DNA from: Psychrobacter alimentarius
GTDB taxonomy: Bacteria; Pseudomonadota; Gammaproteobacteria; Pseudomonadales; Moraxellaceae
DNA: 64,000 nt
Assembly: GCF_001606025.1 (NCBI RefSeq)
Contig: NZ_CP014945.1
Span: 2,294,001 to 2,358,000, forward strand
Direction: 5' to 3'
This document shows, one piece after another, positions 47,477 to 56,418 of this stretch (positions are counted from its first letter, which is position 1; each line of letters starts with the position of its first letter). The position numbers and the translations under genes were made by a program. The notes under the pieces were generated by a model. The model was given only the letters and a program-made list of their open reading frames with translations. It had not been told where the DNA came from and ran no database searches.

Positions 47477-48514
47477 TTACTGATAAAAATTAACCATACC
47501 TTCAAGGCTGATCGGGCGAATCTTATGGGCTTGACCTGCTGAACCAAATGCTTCAAAACGATTGGTACAGATATCAGACATGGCTACCATAGAGGCTTTG
47601 AAGTATTTGCGTGGATCAAATTCACTTGGATTTTCTGCAAGGAATTTACGAATAGCACCAGTTGACGCCAAACGCAAATCGGTGTCGATATTCACTTTAC
47701 GTACGCCATGCTTAATCGCTTCTACGATTTGTTCAACAGGTACGCCATAAGTTTCGCCGATATCACCGCCATTTTCATTGATCACTTTTAGCCACTCTTG
47801 TGGCACTGACGATGAGCCATGCATCACAAGGTGAGTATTCGGAATACGGACATGGATTTCTTTTACGCGCTCAATAGATAAAATATCGCCTGTTGGTGGG
47901 CGCGTGAACTTGTAAGCGCCATGACTGGTACCAATAGCAATGGCCAGTGCGTCGACATTGGTATCTTTAACAAATTGTTCCGCTTCGTCAGCACTGGTCA
48001 ATAGCTGATCGTGCTCCAATACGCCTTCTGCGCCAGAGCCGTCTTCTTCGCCTGCCATACCTGTTTCAAGACTTCCCAAACAGCCAATCTCGCCTTCTAC
48101 GGAAACGCCACAAGCATGTGCCATCTTAACTACTTCACGGGTAACACTGGCATTATAATCATAATCCATCGGCGTTTTACCGTCTTCACCAAGCGAGCCA
48201 TCCATCATCACGGATGAAAAACCAAGTTGAATTGAACGTTGGCAAATAGCAGGAGACATACCGTGATCCTGATGCATGACCACTGGTATATGTGGCCATT
48301 CTTCGATAGCTGCGATAATCAGATGACGCAAAAATGCGGATCCTGCATAGTTACGGGCACCAGCACTGGCTTGGACAATGACAGGTGAGTCACAAGCATC
48401 CGCAGCCATCATGATTGCACGCATCTGCTCTAAATTATTGACATTAAAGGCAGGCACACCATAGTTATGTTCAGCAGCATGATCTAGAAGTTGACGCAAG
48501 GATATTAAAGCCAT
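47477..48514 (-). CDS. fba: Class II fructose-1,6-bisphosphate aldolase
   Basis: Zinc-dependent cleavage and formation of fructose-1,6-bisphosphate in glycolysis/gluconeogenesis. 345 residues, of the long class II type. N-terminal [10 protein letters not shown], zinc/catalytic region [10 protein letters not shown] with its [27 protein letters not shown] and MHGSSSVPQ. Start matches the family. About 70 bases upstream of ruvA in the same direction, with no terminator seen in between. Confidence 0.95.
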   Translation of the reverse strand: MALISLRQLLDHAAEHNYGVPAFNVNNLEQMRAIMMAADACDSPVIVQASAGARNYAGSAFLRHLIIAAIEEWPHIPVVMHQDHGMSPAICQRSIQLGFSSVMMDGSLGEDGKTPMDYDYNASVTREVVKMAHACGVSVEGEIGCLGSLETGMAGEEDGSGAEGVLEHDQLLTSADEAEQFVKDTNVDALAIAIGTSHGAYKFTRPPTGDILSIERVKEIHVRIPNTHLVMHGSSSVPQEWLKVINENGGDIGETYGVPVEQIVEAIKHGVRKVNIDTDLRLASTGAIRKFLAENPSEFDPRKYFKASMVAMSDICTNRFEAFGSAGQAHKIRPISLEGMVNFYQ

Positions 48515-48956
48515 AAAACGCTCTCTGATTAAATTTTGAATAATGAATTAAAAACAACTTTTCAAACAACCGCTTTTGGAATAAAACGTGAGAATCACTA
48601 ACCCGAAACCTTTGACGTGATAACGATTAACGCGTGATAAGTCACGCACAGTTATCCTTCGTCTTTAGAATAAGCAATACAGGGGCATTAGTGCGCGACA
48701 ATTATAGCAAAAAATGCGCGGTCTTCGTAGCCGTTGCCACACTATTTGTTTATCTATCTATTTGCAGATTTAGCTTTTGTTGTGCACAAGTCTTGCACTT
48801 AACGACAATAAATGAAATTAAAAATTGGCAATGCAAAAAGCCTTGGTAATTACCAAGGCTTTTCTAGTATTTTGAGGGCTTATAAAGAAATGAACGACCT
48901 TTATTGTGCTTTAGCGAATCATAGATCTGCGACTTGCTTGGTCATTCATTAAATGC
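48515..48956. other. Region between fba and the Ala-rich lipoprotein gene
   Basis: 442 bases without a gene. Contains the lipoprotein terminator at 48836 and presumably the fba promoter. A direct repeat of CGTGATA (48616 and 48635) about 20 bases apart sits near the middle; its role is unknown. Confidence 0.4.
48836..48863 (-). terminator. Terminator after the Ala-rich lipoprotein gene
   Basis: Perfect 28-base palindrome AAAAGCCTTGGTAA / TTACCAAGGCTTTT, with a T-run on the minus strand. It lies 94 bases after the stop of the gene. Confidence 0.85.
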
Positions 48957-49343
48957 TTAGTACTGCTGCTCTGCTTCTACTGCGTTTTCACTGGCTTTAT
49001 TCTCAACAGCAGATGCGCCATCGGCAACCACTTCAGCAGTATTGGCAACGGCTTCATTTGCGCCTACCACAACCGCTTCACCAGTATTTGCTAGTGCATC
49101 GGTAGCATCAGCACCAGCAGTTTCAGCGCCTTCAGCAACTTCAGCACCTGCATCTTGTGCAGCAACTTCAGCTTCAGCAGCTGTTTCTTGAGTTTCAGCA
49201 GCAGCAGCGTCAGCGTTTGCAGCGGTATCATCACCAGCAGACTCAACAGCAGCTTCAGCATTGTCTTCTGTTTGTTGGCTACAAGCAGTAACTGCGAAAG
49301 TACCAGCCAATACGCTAGCAAGTAATAAATGACGTTTTAACAT
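48957..49343 (-). CDS. Small Ala/Glu-rich lipoprotein
   Basis: 128 residues. Signal peptide MLKRHLLLASVLAGTFAVTAC, lipidated Cys21. The mature part is extremely Ala/Glu/Asp/Val-rich with 5-7 residue quasi-repeats (AAAET, AAEAE, ANTGEAVV, ANTAEVVA) and only a few aromatic residues, suggesting a long helix or disordered acidic tether in the periplasm. Chosen start has GAGAGG upstream; the frame to 49418 is open but has no signal sequence. Family not recognised. Lies between pgk and fba, all leftward. Confidence 0.75.
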   Translation of the reverse strand: MLKRHLLLASVLAGTFAVTACSQQTEDNAEAAVESAGDDTAANADAAAAETQETAAEAEVAAQDAGAEVAEGAETAGADATDALANTGEAVVVGANEAVANTAEVVADGASAVENKASENAVEAEQQY

Positions 49344-49602
49344 AATAAACCTCTCATCAATAAAGCATGTCAAAATACATGGTTGCGCTATTTTATAGAG
49401 CACAAATGAGACATGCAATCATAATTTTCATTATAGAAACAAATAATTACTACTTAATAATAATCAATGACCAGCCACTTCCAAAACGCTTACTAATAAA
49501 TTTTAAAATCAGCTTGTCACCACATTATTTTTATAGCCTAACTTAGATACTTACCACCAACTGTACATCTAATGTTAATAAATCAAGAAATCCGTTAAAG
49601 GA

Positions 49603-50817
49603 TTATACTGCGATTTGCAACGCTTCTACGGCTGGGAGTACTTTGCCTTCTACAAATTCTAGAAAAGCACCACCACCTGTAGACATATAACTTACCCCAT
49701 CGGCTATCTGATATTTATCAATGGCTGCTAAGGTATCACCGCCGCCTGCAATTGAGAAAGCGGCACTGTCTTTTACCGCTGAGGCTAGAATTCGCGTACC
49801 ATTGCCAAAAGCATCTACTTCGAAAACACCTACCGGCCCGTTCCATAAAATGGTTTTCGCATTGATAACTGCTTCAGCAAGCTGAGTGGCGCTTTCTGGT
49901 GCAATATCCAATATCATATCGTTATCGCCAATCATATCGACCGACTTAATAGTGGCGGTTGCCTTTTGTAATGAGCCAGTGAAATCATCGAAATCAATCT
50001 CATTTTTATCGGCGACGACCACGTACTCTGGCAATAAAATGTCAGTTTTAGTCATGATCTCACGAGCAGTATCAACCAAATCCGCTTCGTAGAGAGAAGC
50101 GCCAACACTATGACCTTGAGCGGCTAAGAAAGTATTGGCAATGCCACCACCGACGATGATTTGTGAGCAAACTTCTGCCAAACTGTGCAAAACCTCTAGC
50201 TTTGTAGATACTTTTGATCCACCGACGATAGCCAACATCGGCTGCGCGGGCGTTTCAAGCGCTAGGCTCAACGCATCAAGTTCAGCTGCCAATAGTGGGC
50301 CTGCACACACGGTTTTGTCGGCTTGGCGCATGGCTTGGGTGACACCTTCTGTTGATGCTTGCGCACGGTGCGCGGTACCAAATGCATCCATTACGAATAC
50401 ATCGCATAAATTGGCGTATTTTTTGGCCAAAGTGGCATCGTTCTTCTTTTCACCTGCATTAAAGCGCACGTTTTCGAGTAGTACGACTTCGCCAGCTTTA
50501 ATAGACACGCCTTGCGTTAGATAATCGCGATTGAGACTAACGGGCGTCGATAACTGTGATCCAAGTTTGTCTGTCAAATAATCTGCCACGGGTGCCAATG
50601 AATAGATCGTTTCAGGCGTGCCTTCGGTTGGACGCCCTAAGTGTGAACAAACAATAACAGCAGCGCCTTTTTCTAATGCCAATTTGATGGTAGGCAAACT
50701 TGCTTGCAGGCGTGCATCACTCGTGACTTTACCATCTTTAATGGGTACATTTAAGTCTTCTCGAATCAACACTACTTTATCCGTTAAGCTCAGCTCACTC
50801 ATGCGCAAAAAATTCAT
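49603..50817 (-). CDS. pgk: Phosphoglycerate kinase
   Basis: ATP-forming glycolytic step, 1,3-bisphosphoglycerate to 3-phosphoglycerate. 404 residues. N-terminal [24 protein letters not shown], the [10 protein letters not shown] hinge region, WNGPVGVFE, and the C-terminal [10 protein letters not shown] with [11 protein letters not shown]. Start MNFLRMSEL aligns with E. coli PGK and has GGAG upstream. Two genes away from fba, forming a loose glycolysis cluster. Confidence 0.97.
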   Translation of the reverse strand: MNFLRMSELSLTDKVVLIREDLNVPIKDGKVTSDARLQASLPTIKLALEKGAAVIVCSHLGRPTEGTPETIYSLAPVADYLTDKLGSQLSTPVSLNRDYLTQGVSIKAGEVVLLENVRFNAGEKKNDATLAKKYANLCDVFVMDAFGTAHRAQASTEGVTQAMRQADKTVCAGPLLAAELDALSLALETPAQPMLAIVGGSKVSTKLEVLHSLAEVCSQIIVGGGIANTFLAAQGHSVGASLYEADLVDTAREIMTKTDILLPEYVVVADKNEIDFDDFTGSLQKATATIKSVDMIGDNDMILDIAPESATQLAEAVINAKTILWNGPVGVFEVDAFGNGTRILASAVKDSAAFSIAGGGDTLAAIDKYQIADGVSYMSTGGGAFLEFVEGKVLPAVEALQIAV

Positions 50818-51279
50818 TACCTGCTCCTATACATCAATCTATCGATTAATCTGTCTATTGAAAAACTAAGGTGACTATCATTACTAAAGTGTTTTTGTGA
50901 AAGGTGCTTATCAGCGCTTATTTCTTACATTCATATTACCCGCTGATTTCGCAAATTCTGTAGATTCTATCAATTTGTTTTTAGACTTTTTATCGCTCAT
51001 ATCTATGCTTATTTTATCCCTTTATTAAAGGGGCTAAACCAGCAAGAATTGACGGCGATGTATTCTACCAGTTTTCTGTCAAGAGCCATAAAAAAACGTG
51101 CAGTAAACTGAAACCTCATTAGTTTTTGTACCAGCCCTGTATGCAAGTTATGTAGACAAAAAAGTCATAAAAGTTTAAACGTCTCTTTAATCATCCGTAA
51201 CATTTCGTGGTGGTAGTTGCCGATAAAGCCCTTTATGCTAGGCGTGTAAATAATAAAAACAACCTATTAGGAAATTACT
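50818..51279. other. Divergent region between pgk and the DksA-like gene
   Basis: 462 bases, no gene. A short dyad CCCTTTA-T-TAAAGGG lies at 51018-51032. Promoters for both genes are expected but none could be set with confidence. Confidence 0.4.
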
Positions 51280-51609
51280 ATGAGTATTGACTTAAACCAT
51301 GCTAAAGAAAGTTTACTAACCTTAAAAGAAGAGTATGAGACTCGAATTGATAAAATTGAAGATCACATTCAAAACCCACAAGATGATCTCAATGAACATT
51401 GGGAAGATCAGGCAATTTCTTATCGCCAAAACGATATGCGTCAAAACCTTAAGAGCGAGGCACGCCAAAGTCTAATCTATGTCGAAAATGCCTTAAGCCG
51501 TATTGAAAACGGCACTTATGGTGAATGTGAAGTATGCGGAGAGCCAATCGAAGCACAACGTTTGGAAGCCTTGCCTTACGCGACTCTATGCATGGAGCAT
51601 GCCGCTTAA
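51280..51609 (+). CDS. TraR/DksA-family zinc-finger regulator
   Basis: 109 residues. A coiled-coil N-terminal half (LLTLKEEYETRIDKIEDHI ... YVENALSRIENG) is followed by a zinc finger YGECEVCGEPI...LCMEH. Ligands would be C83, C86, C104 and H107, a Cys3-His variant of the usual Cys4 finger. The coiled-coil tip has EDQA rather than DxxDxA. DksA-like proteins bind RNA polymerase through the secondary channel; whether this one responds to ppGpp is open. Shorter than true DksA (about 150), so it is a paralogue. RBS TAGGAA. Confidence 0.88.
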   Translation: MSIDLNHAKESLLTLKEEYETRIDKIEDHIQNPQDDLNEHWEDQAISYRQNDMRQNLKSEARQSLIYVENALSRIENGTYGECEVCGEPIEAQRLEALPYATLCMEHAA

Positions 51610-51619
51610 GCTCAAACTA

Positions 51620-52288
51620 TCATACTGCAGGCGTTTTCCAATTCGAAAATGCTTGCTGCCATTGCTGACAACGATTAGCAATTTGCGCCACAGACAAATC
51701 CATCACATCTCCCACGACCGCTACATAAGTGATTGGCAGACCTGTTAGCTCTGACACATTTTCTGCCGTTAGACCGCCTATGACGCATATCTTTATATCC
51801 TCTTGACAGCCATCAGTTAGATGCTGACGAGAAATAATATTGGCGTTTGGTTTGGTTGTAGAAGTGAATATTGCGCCCATTGCTGCATAAGTTGCGCCAT
51901 CGTTTTGCGCTTCCTTAACAAGAGCTACATCACCATGGCAAGTACGACCAATGACTTGGTTTGGAGCCAATTGCCGTTTGGCATCATCGATATTGCCATC
52001 TTGCTGACCAAGATGTACCCCAACGCCAAGTGCTGCCGCTAATTCAATGTCATCATTGATCACAACTGGTACGTTATAGGCGCGAGCCAAATCAACAATC
52101 TTAGAAGCTTCTTCATAGAGCCTCAACTTGCCATTTGGCAATTGCAATACCTGTTTGCGCCGAACCTGTAATAATCCGATAAGGCCTGTTGCCAGCGCTG
52201 CTTCTAACTTCTGATAGAGAAGCTCAAATTCATCGTCGTTGGTCAGTAGATACAGCTTTGGTATAGTAGAAATGATTGATTGGGTCAT
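51620..52288 (-). CDS. thiE: Thiamine phosphate synthase ThiE
   Basis: Joins the thiazole phosphate and pyrimidine pyrophosphate halves of thiamine. 222 residues, TIM barrel: YLLTNDDEFELLYQKLEAAL, LLQVRRKQV, VVINDDIELAAALGVGVHLGQQDG, IGRTCHG, and AAMGAIFTSTTKPN. RBS AAGGAT. No TPP riboswitch was recognised upstream, only 82 bases from pbpG. Converges on the DksA-like gene with a gap of 10 bases. No other thi gene is here. Confidence 0.93.
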   Translation of the reverse strand: MTQSIISTIPKLYLLTNDDEFELLYQKLEAALATGLIGLLQVRRKQVLQLPNGKLRLYEEASKIVDLARAYNVPVVINDDIELAAALGVGVHLGQQDGNIDDAKRQLAPNQVIGRTCHGDVALVKEAQNDGATYAAMGAIFTSTTKPNANIISRQHLTDGCQEDIKICVIGGLTAENVSELTGLPITYVAVVGDVMDLSVAQIANRCQQWQQAFSNWKTPAV

Positions 52289-52316
52289 ATAATTTATCCT
52301 TAATCTCAGCGCAATA

Positions 52317-52345
52317 AAAAGGCCGTTATATGATATAACAGCCTT
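52317..52345 (-). terminator. Terminator after pbpG
   Basis: Minus strand AAGGCTGTTATAT, one-base loop region, ATATAACGGCCTT, then TTTT; a 13-base stem with one wobble. Lies between pbpG and thiE, so thiE likely has its own promoter or is read at a low level. Confidence 0.75.
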
Positions 52346-52370
52346 ATTAATTAACGTTAAGTCTGTGAAC

Positions 52371-53447
52371 TTATACGGTGCGGCGAGTTGCTAAACTGTT
52401 TAGGATATTTTTGGCATCGCCCCAACGCGTGGCTGAGCTGTTCGCCCCTAAAATAACGATAATCGCTGGACGATTATTCACACGTGTTTCCATAACGACA
52501 CAACGACCGGCTTCATTGATAAAGCCTGTTTTTGAGATACCAATCGGATAATCGCCAGCACGAACCAGCATGCTAGTATTATTGGCTTTATAAGTACGGT
52601 TACCATTAGAGTAATTCGATACAAAGAAATCATAGCTTTTGGTCGTAGAGAAACGACGAATCACATCATAATTACCAGCTGCCCGTACCATTTTGACCAG
52701 ATCATTTGATGAGGCAACATTACGCTTATCAAGACCCGTCGGATCACCAAAGAAAGCCGTGGTCATCCCTAAATCTTGAGCTTTACGGTTCATTGCACGT
52801 ATAAAGGCACTATAGCCACCTGGGTAATTACGCGCCAAACTTTTTGCCGCAGGATTTTCTGATTTCATCAATGCCATCAATAGCATTTCGGCACGGTTTA
52901 GACGATCACCTGATTTAAGATTCGAGCTCGCGCGTTTTGGACCTACGAAATCTTCAGGATCAAGCGTGATCTCTTCACGCATATCAAGACCAGCATCCAG
53001 CACCACCATAGCGGTCATTAATTTACTGATACTAGCCATAGGACGCGCAATGTCAGCATCTTTTTCATAAATAGACTCACCAGTCTCAGCATCGATTACA
53101 GCCACACTACGCGAATCAGTACTGATCGGAATCATGTCACTATTTCCGAATGCACCGCGGTACGTGGTGTTATAGCGGTTACTGTTGCTAGCAAAGTTAT
53201 TGCTATTGGTGTTAGTGAGGTTGGTCGTGCCATAGCCATTATCGACTTTTTTAATGGCAGAACCGTTGGATTTGTACATGATGTTGCGTGCTTCTGATAA
53301 GCTATCCGCCCCACCCCAACTCATGCGAGCACTAGAGCCAGTATCAGTGCTACCATTAATAGTAAGTGCGGCTTGTGCAACACTGCCCAAACTCAATGAA
53401 ATCATAGCGGCGATTAGCTGCTGTTTGGTTAATGGTAGTTGCTTCAT
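52371..53447 (-). CDS. pbpG: D-alanyl-D-alanine endopeptidase PBP7-type (peptidase S11)
   Basis: Periplasmic serine peptidase that cuts peptidoglycan cross-links. 358 residues. Signal peptide to about residue 27 (AQA). Catalytic motifs all present: SxxK S139-K142 (SISK), SxN S196-N198 (SEN), KTG 306-308. A Ser/Asn/Thr-rich stretch of about 75 residues lies between signal and domain. The ATG at 53447 has a textbook AGGAGGC upstream. The C-terminal domain of PBP5 is absent, which favours the PbpG group. Confidence 0.92.
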   Translation of the reverse strand: MKQLPLTKQQLIAAMISLSLGSVAQAALTINGSTDTGSSARMSWGGADSLSEARNIMYKSNGSAIKKVDNGYGTTNLTNTNSNNFASNSNRYNTTYRGAFGNSDMIPISTDSRSVAVIDAETGESIYEKDADIARPMASISKLMTAMVVLDAGLDMREEITLDPEDFVGPKRASSNLKSGDRLNRAEMLLMALMKSENPAAKSLARNYPGGYSAFIRAMNRKAQDLGMTTAFFGDPTGLDKRNVASSNDLVKMVRAAGNYDVIRRFSTTKSYDFFVSNYSNGNRTYKANNTSMLVRAGDYPIGISKTGFINEAGRCVVMETRVNNRPAIIVILGANSSATRWGDAKNILNSLATRRTV

Positions 53448-53863
53448 TATGCCTCCTGCTTCCGTTATCACGTCAGTGACATGCTTTCTGACGCCTAGAA
53501 CGTACGTAGCGTTTATGGATGTGTTTGTAAGTACTCGTATAGAGTTTTGGTATTTTTAGTGTATCATGGTTTGAATTGAAGTCTAATCTTCAAAGCCAAT
53601 TTAGTAATTTATTTTGAACTAATTCAAATTTTGCTACAACTACTTTATATTTTAGAAACATTGGTTCACATTTCAGCAATGTATGCTCATTCTAACCGCT
53701 ATAATCATTCACGTTCTGTTATGTTAAAGAATGATATCTTTATAATTCATTAACATTACTTCACGTTTTCAAAAATTGAAACAATCATTTAGATGACATA
53801 AATTTATCTATCATTCAGTATGTGTAACAACTCTCACTCTGACAAATAATAAAAGGCACAGTT
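53448..53863. other. Divergent region between pbpG and the gacA-like gene
   Basis: About 416 bases, AT-rich, no gene. A TATAAT lies at 53700-53705 without a fitting -35. Nothing else stood out. Confidence 0.4.
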
Positions 53864-54499
53864 ATGATTAAAGTATTGGTAGTAGATGATCATGATTTGG
53901 TACGAATGGGTATTAGCCGTATGTTGTCAGATAGTGCCGATATCGAGGTTGTGGGCGAAGCAGATAGTGGCGATATGGCCATCAAGCTTGCCAAGCAATT
54001 GCTTCCTGACGTGATTTTACTGGATGTCAATATGCCTAATATTGGTGGTCTTGAAGCAACCAAACGTTTAATTCAACTTGATTTAGGACTTAAAATATTG
54101 GCAGTGAGTAGTATGGCATCTCAGCCTTACCCTTCTATGCTCATTAAAGCCGGTGTCAATGGTTACATCACTAAAGGCACACCGCTAGATGAGATGATCA
54201 GAGCCGTCAAAAAAGTTTATAAAGGCGGACGCTATTTTAGTCAGGATGTCGCTGAACAATTGGCAGATGTTTTATTATCAGATAATGCAAACTCACCTTT
54301 TGATTTGCTCAGTGATCGTGAAAAGCAGGTCGCAATGATGGTGGTTAATTGTCAAAGCCCTCAGCAAATCGCCGATCAGCTGTTTGTCAGTGTAAAAACC
54401 ATCAACACTTATCGTTATCGTATTTATGAAAAAGTTGGCGTTGATAGCGATGTTAAGTTGACGCATTTGGCCATTCGCCATGGTTTGATTCAACCGTAG
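53864..54499 (+). CDS. gacA: LuxR/NarL-type response regulator, GacA/UvrY-like
   Basis: 211-residue two-component regulator. Receiver domain with acidic DDHD at 8-11, phospho-acceptor D54 (LLDVNMP), and K in YITKGTP; C-terminal LuxR HTH from about 145 (LSDREKQVAMMVV, QIADQLFVSVKTINTYRYRIYEKVGV). The pattern is the GacA/UvrY/SirA group, which switches on small CsrA-sequestering RNAs. Its cognate hybrid kinase is not here. RBS AAAGGC. Runs 45 bases into pilS, so the three regulatory genes may share a transcript. Confidence 0.88.
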   Translation: MIKVLVVDDHDLVRMGISRMLSDSADIEVVGEADSGDMAIKLAKQLLPDVILLDVNMPNIGGLEATKRLIQLDLGLKILAVSSMASQPYPSMLIKAGVNGYITKGTPLDEMIRAVKKVYKGGRYFSQDVAEQLADVLLSDNANSPFDLLSDREKQVAMMVVNCQSPQQIADQLFVSVKTINTYRYRIYEKVGVDSDVKLTHLAIRHGLIQP

Positions 54500-54544
54500 C
54501 TTTCTCAATAATTCTCTTAGCAACTTTTCTATAACGGTTCAATT

Positions 54545-56293
54545 ATGAAACCTGTTACTGACATCGTCTCGACTGTCATCAAGTACTTACATCGTGATGA
54601 TACGCTGCCTCTTCCGCAATTACGTAAATTGGGACTGATCTATAGCAGTTATCGCTTTATTGTCAGCGTGTTTTTTATGTTGATGGTATACATCAATGCG
54701 CGCACTGATAATAGCTCATTGCTACCAAGCTTCTTGCAGCAAACAGTACTCAGTTTTTATGTATTATTGAGCCTAATTTTGCTGGGTTTGTTTTACGTTG
54801 TGTCCAAAAAAATGCGGCGTCAGCTAGCCTTTGGTTTGGTGTTAGACGTCGTCATTTTAAGTTTACTTCTTTATACCGCTGGCGCACCTGATTTACAGTT
54901 AACTATGTTGTACATGGTTGTTGTAGCAGCCAGCTTTATGCTACTACATAGCTCACAAGCGTTAATCATCACATTACTGGCTATTATCTTTGTTATTTAT
55001 CAACAGTTTTTTTATGCCATTGCCAATAGTATGAGTTTGGCCAATCTAAGCGACGCCCTACTCATGTCAGCCAGCTTTTTGGCAGTTGGTATTTTGAGTT
55101 GGTCTCTCTCACAGCGCTTAGTACAGCTTGAAAAAGTAGCAGCAAGTCATGCCAGAGAAGTTGAACGACTCAATGTCATCAATCAAGAAGTCATCACACA
55201 AATGGTAAACGGCGTCATTGTCATTGACAAACAACGTATTGTCTTAGCAAATCTTGCTGCACATCAATTGCTGAGTATGGCGCATGACCCAGCCGCCCAA
55301 GACCTCTCTACAGCTATCAATAATACACAAAATGATAAACGGCAGGCTCTACTCCATAACTTTCAGCAAAAGCTTAGTAAGCAACATACACAACTGCTCA
55401 AAGCGTGCTTATCAGTAGCAAGTGGTCAATCACGCAGCTTTACCTATGACTTGCCTGCCATAGCAAATGCTTCCGTATTTGGCAAGCTACGTGTGCAAAT
55501 CACGCCATTAAAAGACGACAGCAAACTCGTTATTTTAGAAGATTTGCGCCGAGAACACGCCAGCGCGCAACAGTTAAAACTGGCCTCTTTGGGGCAGCTA
55601 ACTGCCAGTATTGCTCATGAAATCAGAAACCCGTTGGCTGCTATATCGCAAGCCAGTCAGTTGCTAATGGAAGATATGGCTGAGCTCGATGCCAAAAATG
55701 CTGCAAGTGATAATCAAGAGAGCAGTTCCTCTTACCTTGACATGGCGGGCAATCATGAGCTTTATAAAATGATATTTTCGCAAACGAAACGTGTGAACCG
55801 TATTATCGAAGATGTCCTAAAACTGTCTCGTCAACAAAAGGCGAATCAGCAATCCATTGTATTGGCTGAGTGGCTTCCAGTATTTTTGGAAAACTACTTC
55901 AAAGGTCATGATGTTTTCTTACACGTAAAGACACAGCTTATTATCTCGTTCGATACCCATCAGTTAGAGCAAGTTTTAATCAATCTAATCAATAATGGTC
56001 TGCGTCACAGTAGCTATGCTCACCCCCATGCTTATGTAGAGATTGAGGTTTATTGTGTCGATAACGATGTTATAATTGATGCATTGGACGGTGGCACAGG
56101 CGTGAAAGCCGAAGAGTTGCAGCATCTGTTCAATCCATTTTTTACCACGGATCAAAAAGGCACTGGATTGGGGCTGTATTTATCACAAGCATTTTGTGAG
56201 GCCAACCAAGCCCGTCTGCTTTACGTTCCTGAGCACGAGAAAACCTGCTTCCGCTTAATAGCGCCTGCTGTCAACTCTGATATTTATGTATAA
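54545..56293 (+). CDS. pilS: Sensor histidine kinase PilS
   Basis: Membrane kinase partner of PilR in control of type IV pilus genes. 582 residues. Six hydrophobic helices in the first 200 residues, a PAS-like cytoplasmic region, H-box HEIRNPLAAI with phospho-accepting H358, then ATPase motifs: NLINNGLRHS (N-box), GGTGVK (G1) and GTGLGLYL (G2). The linker after the H-box has a 35-residue Asp/Asn/Ser insert (about 378-412). Immediately followed by pilR. Confidence 0.92.
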   Translation: MKPVTDIVSTVIKYLHRDDTLPLPQLRKLGLIYSSYRFIVSVFFMLMVYINARTDNSSLLPSFLQQTVLSFYVLLSLILLGLFYVVSKKMRRQLAFGLVLDVVILSLLLYTAGAPDLQLTMLYMVVVAASFMLLHSSQALIITLLAIIFVIYQQFFYAIANSMSLANLSDALLMSASFLAVGILSWSLSQRLVQLEKVAASHAREVERLNVINQEVITQMVNGVIVIDKQRIVLANLAAHQLLSMAHDPAAQDLSTAINNTQNDKRQALLHNFQQKLSKQHTQLLKACLSVASGQSRSFTYDLPAIANASVFGKLRVQITPLKDDSKLVILEDLRREHASAQQLKLASLGQLTASIAHEIRNPLAAISQASQLLMEDMAELDAKNAASDNQESSSSYLDMAGNHELYKMIFSQTKRVNRIIEDVLKLSRQQKANQQSIVLAEWLPVFLENYFKGHDVFLHVKTQLIISFDTHQLEQVLINLINNGLRHSSYAHPHAYVEIEVYCVDNDVIIDALDGGTGVKAEELQHLFNPFFTTDQKGTGLGLYLSQAFCEANQARLLYVPEHEKTCFRLIAPAVNSDIYV

Positions 56294-56418
56294 ATGGTTA
56301 AAAGCAATATCAATACAAGTTTTTTGTGAGTAAGAAATTCTCTTCCTATCAGATATTTTATCCGAATGGTATGTCGATTTTTAACATTTAATAGCTATTG
56401 AATACAATGAGATGATGT

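Noticed and set aside
52289-52370. TPP riboswitch before thiE
   Set aside because: Only 82 bases separate pbpG and thiE and none of the THI-box motifs is visible; the structure there is a terminator.
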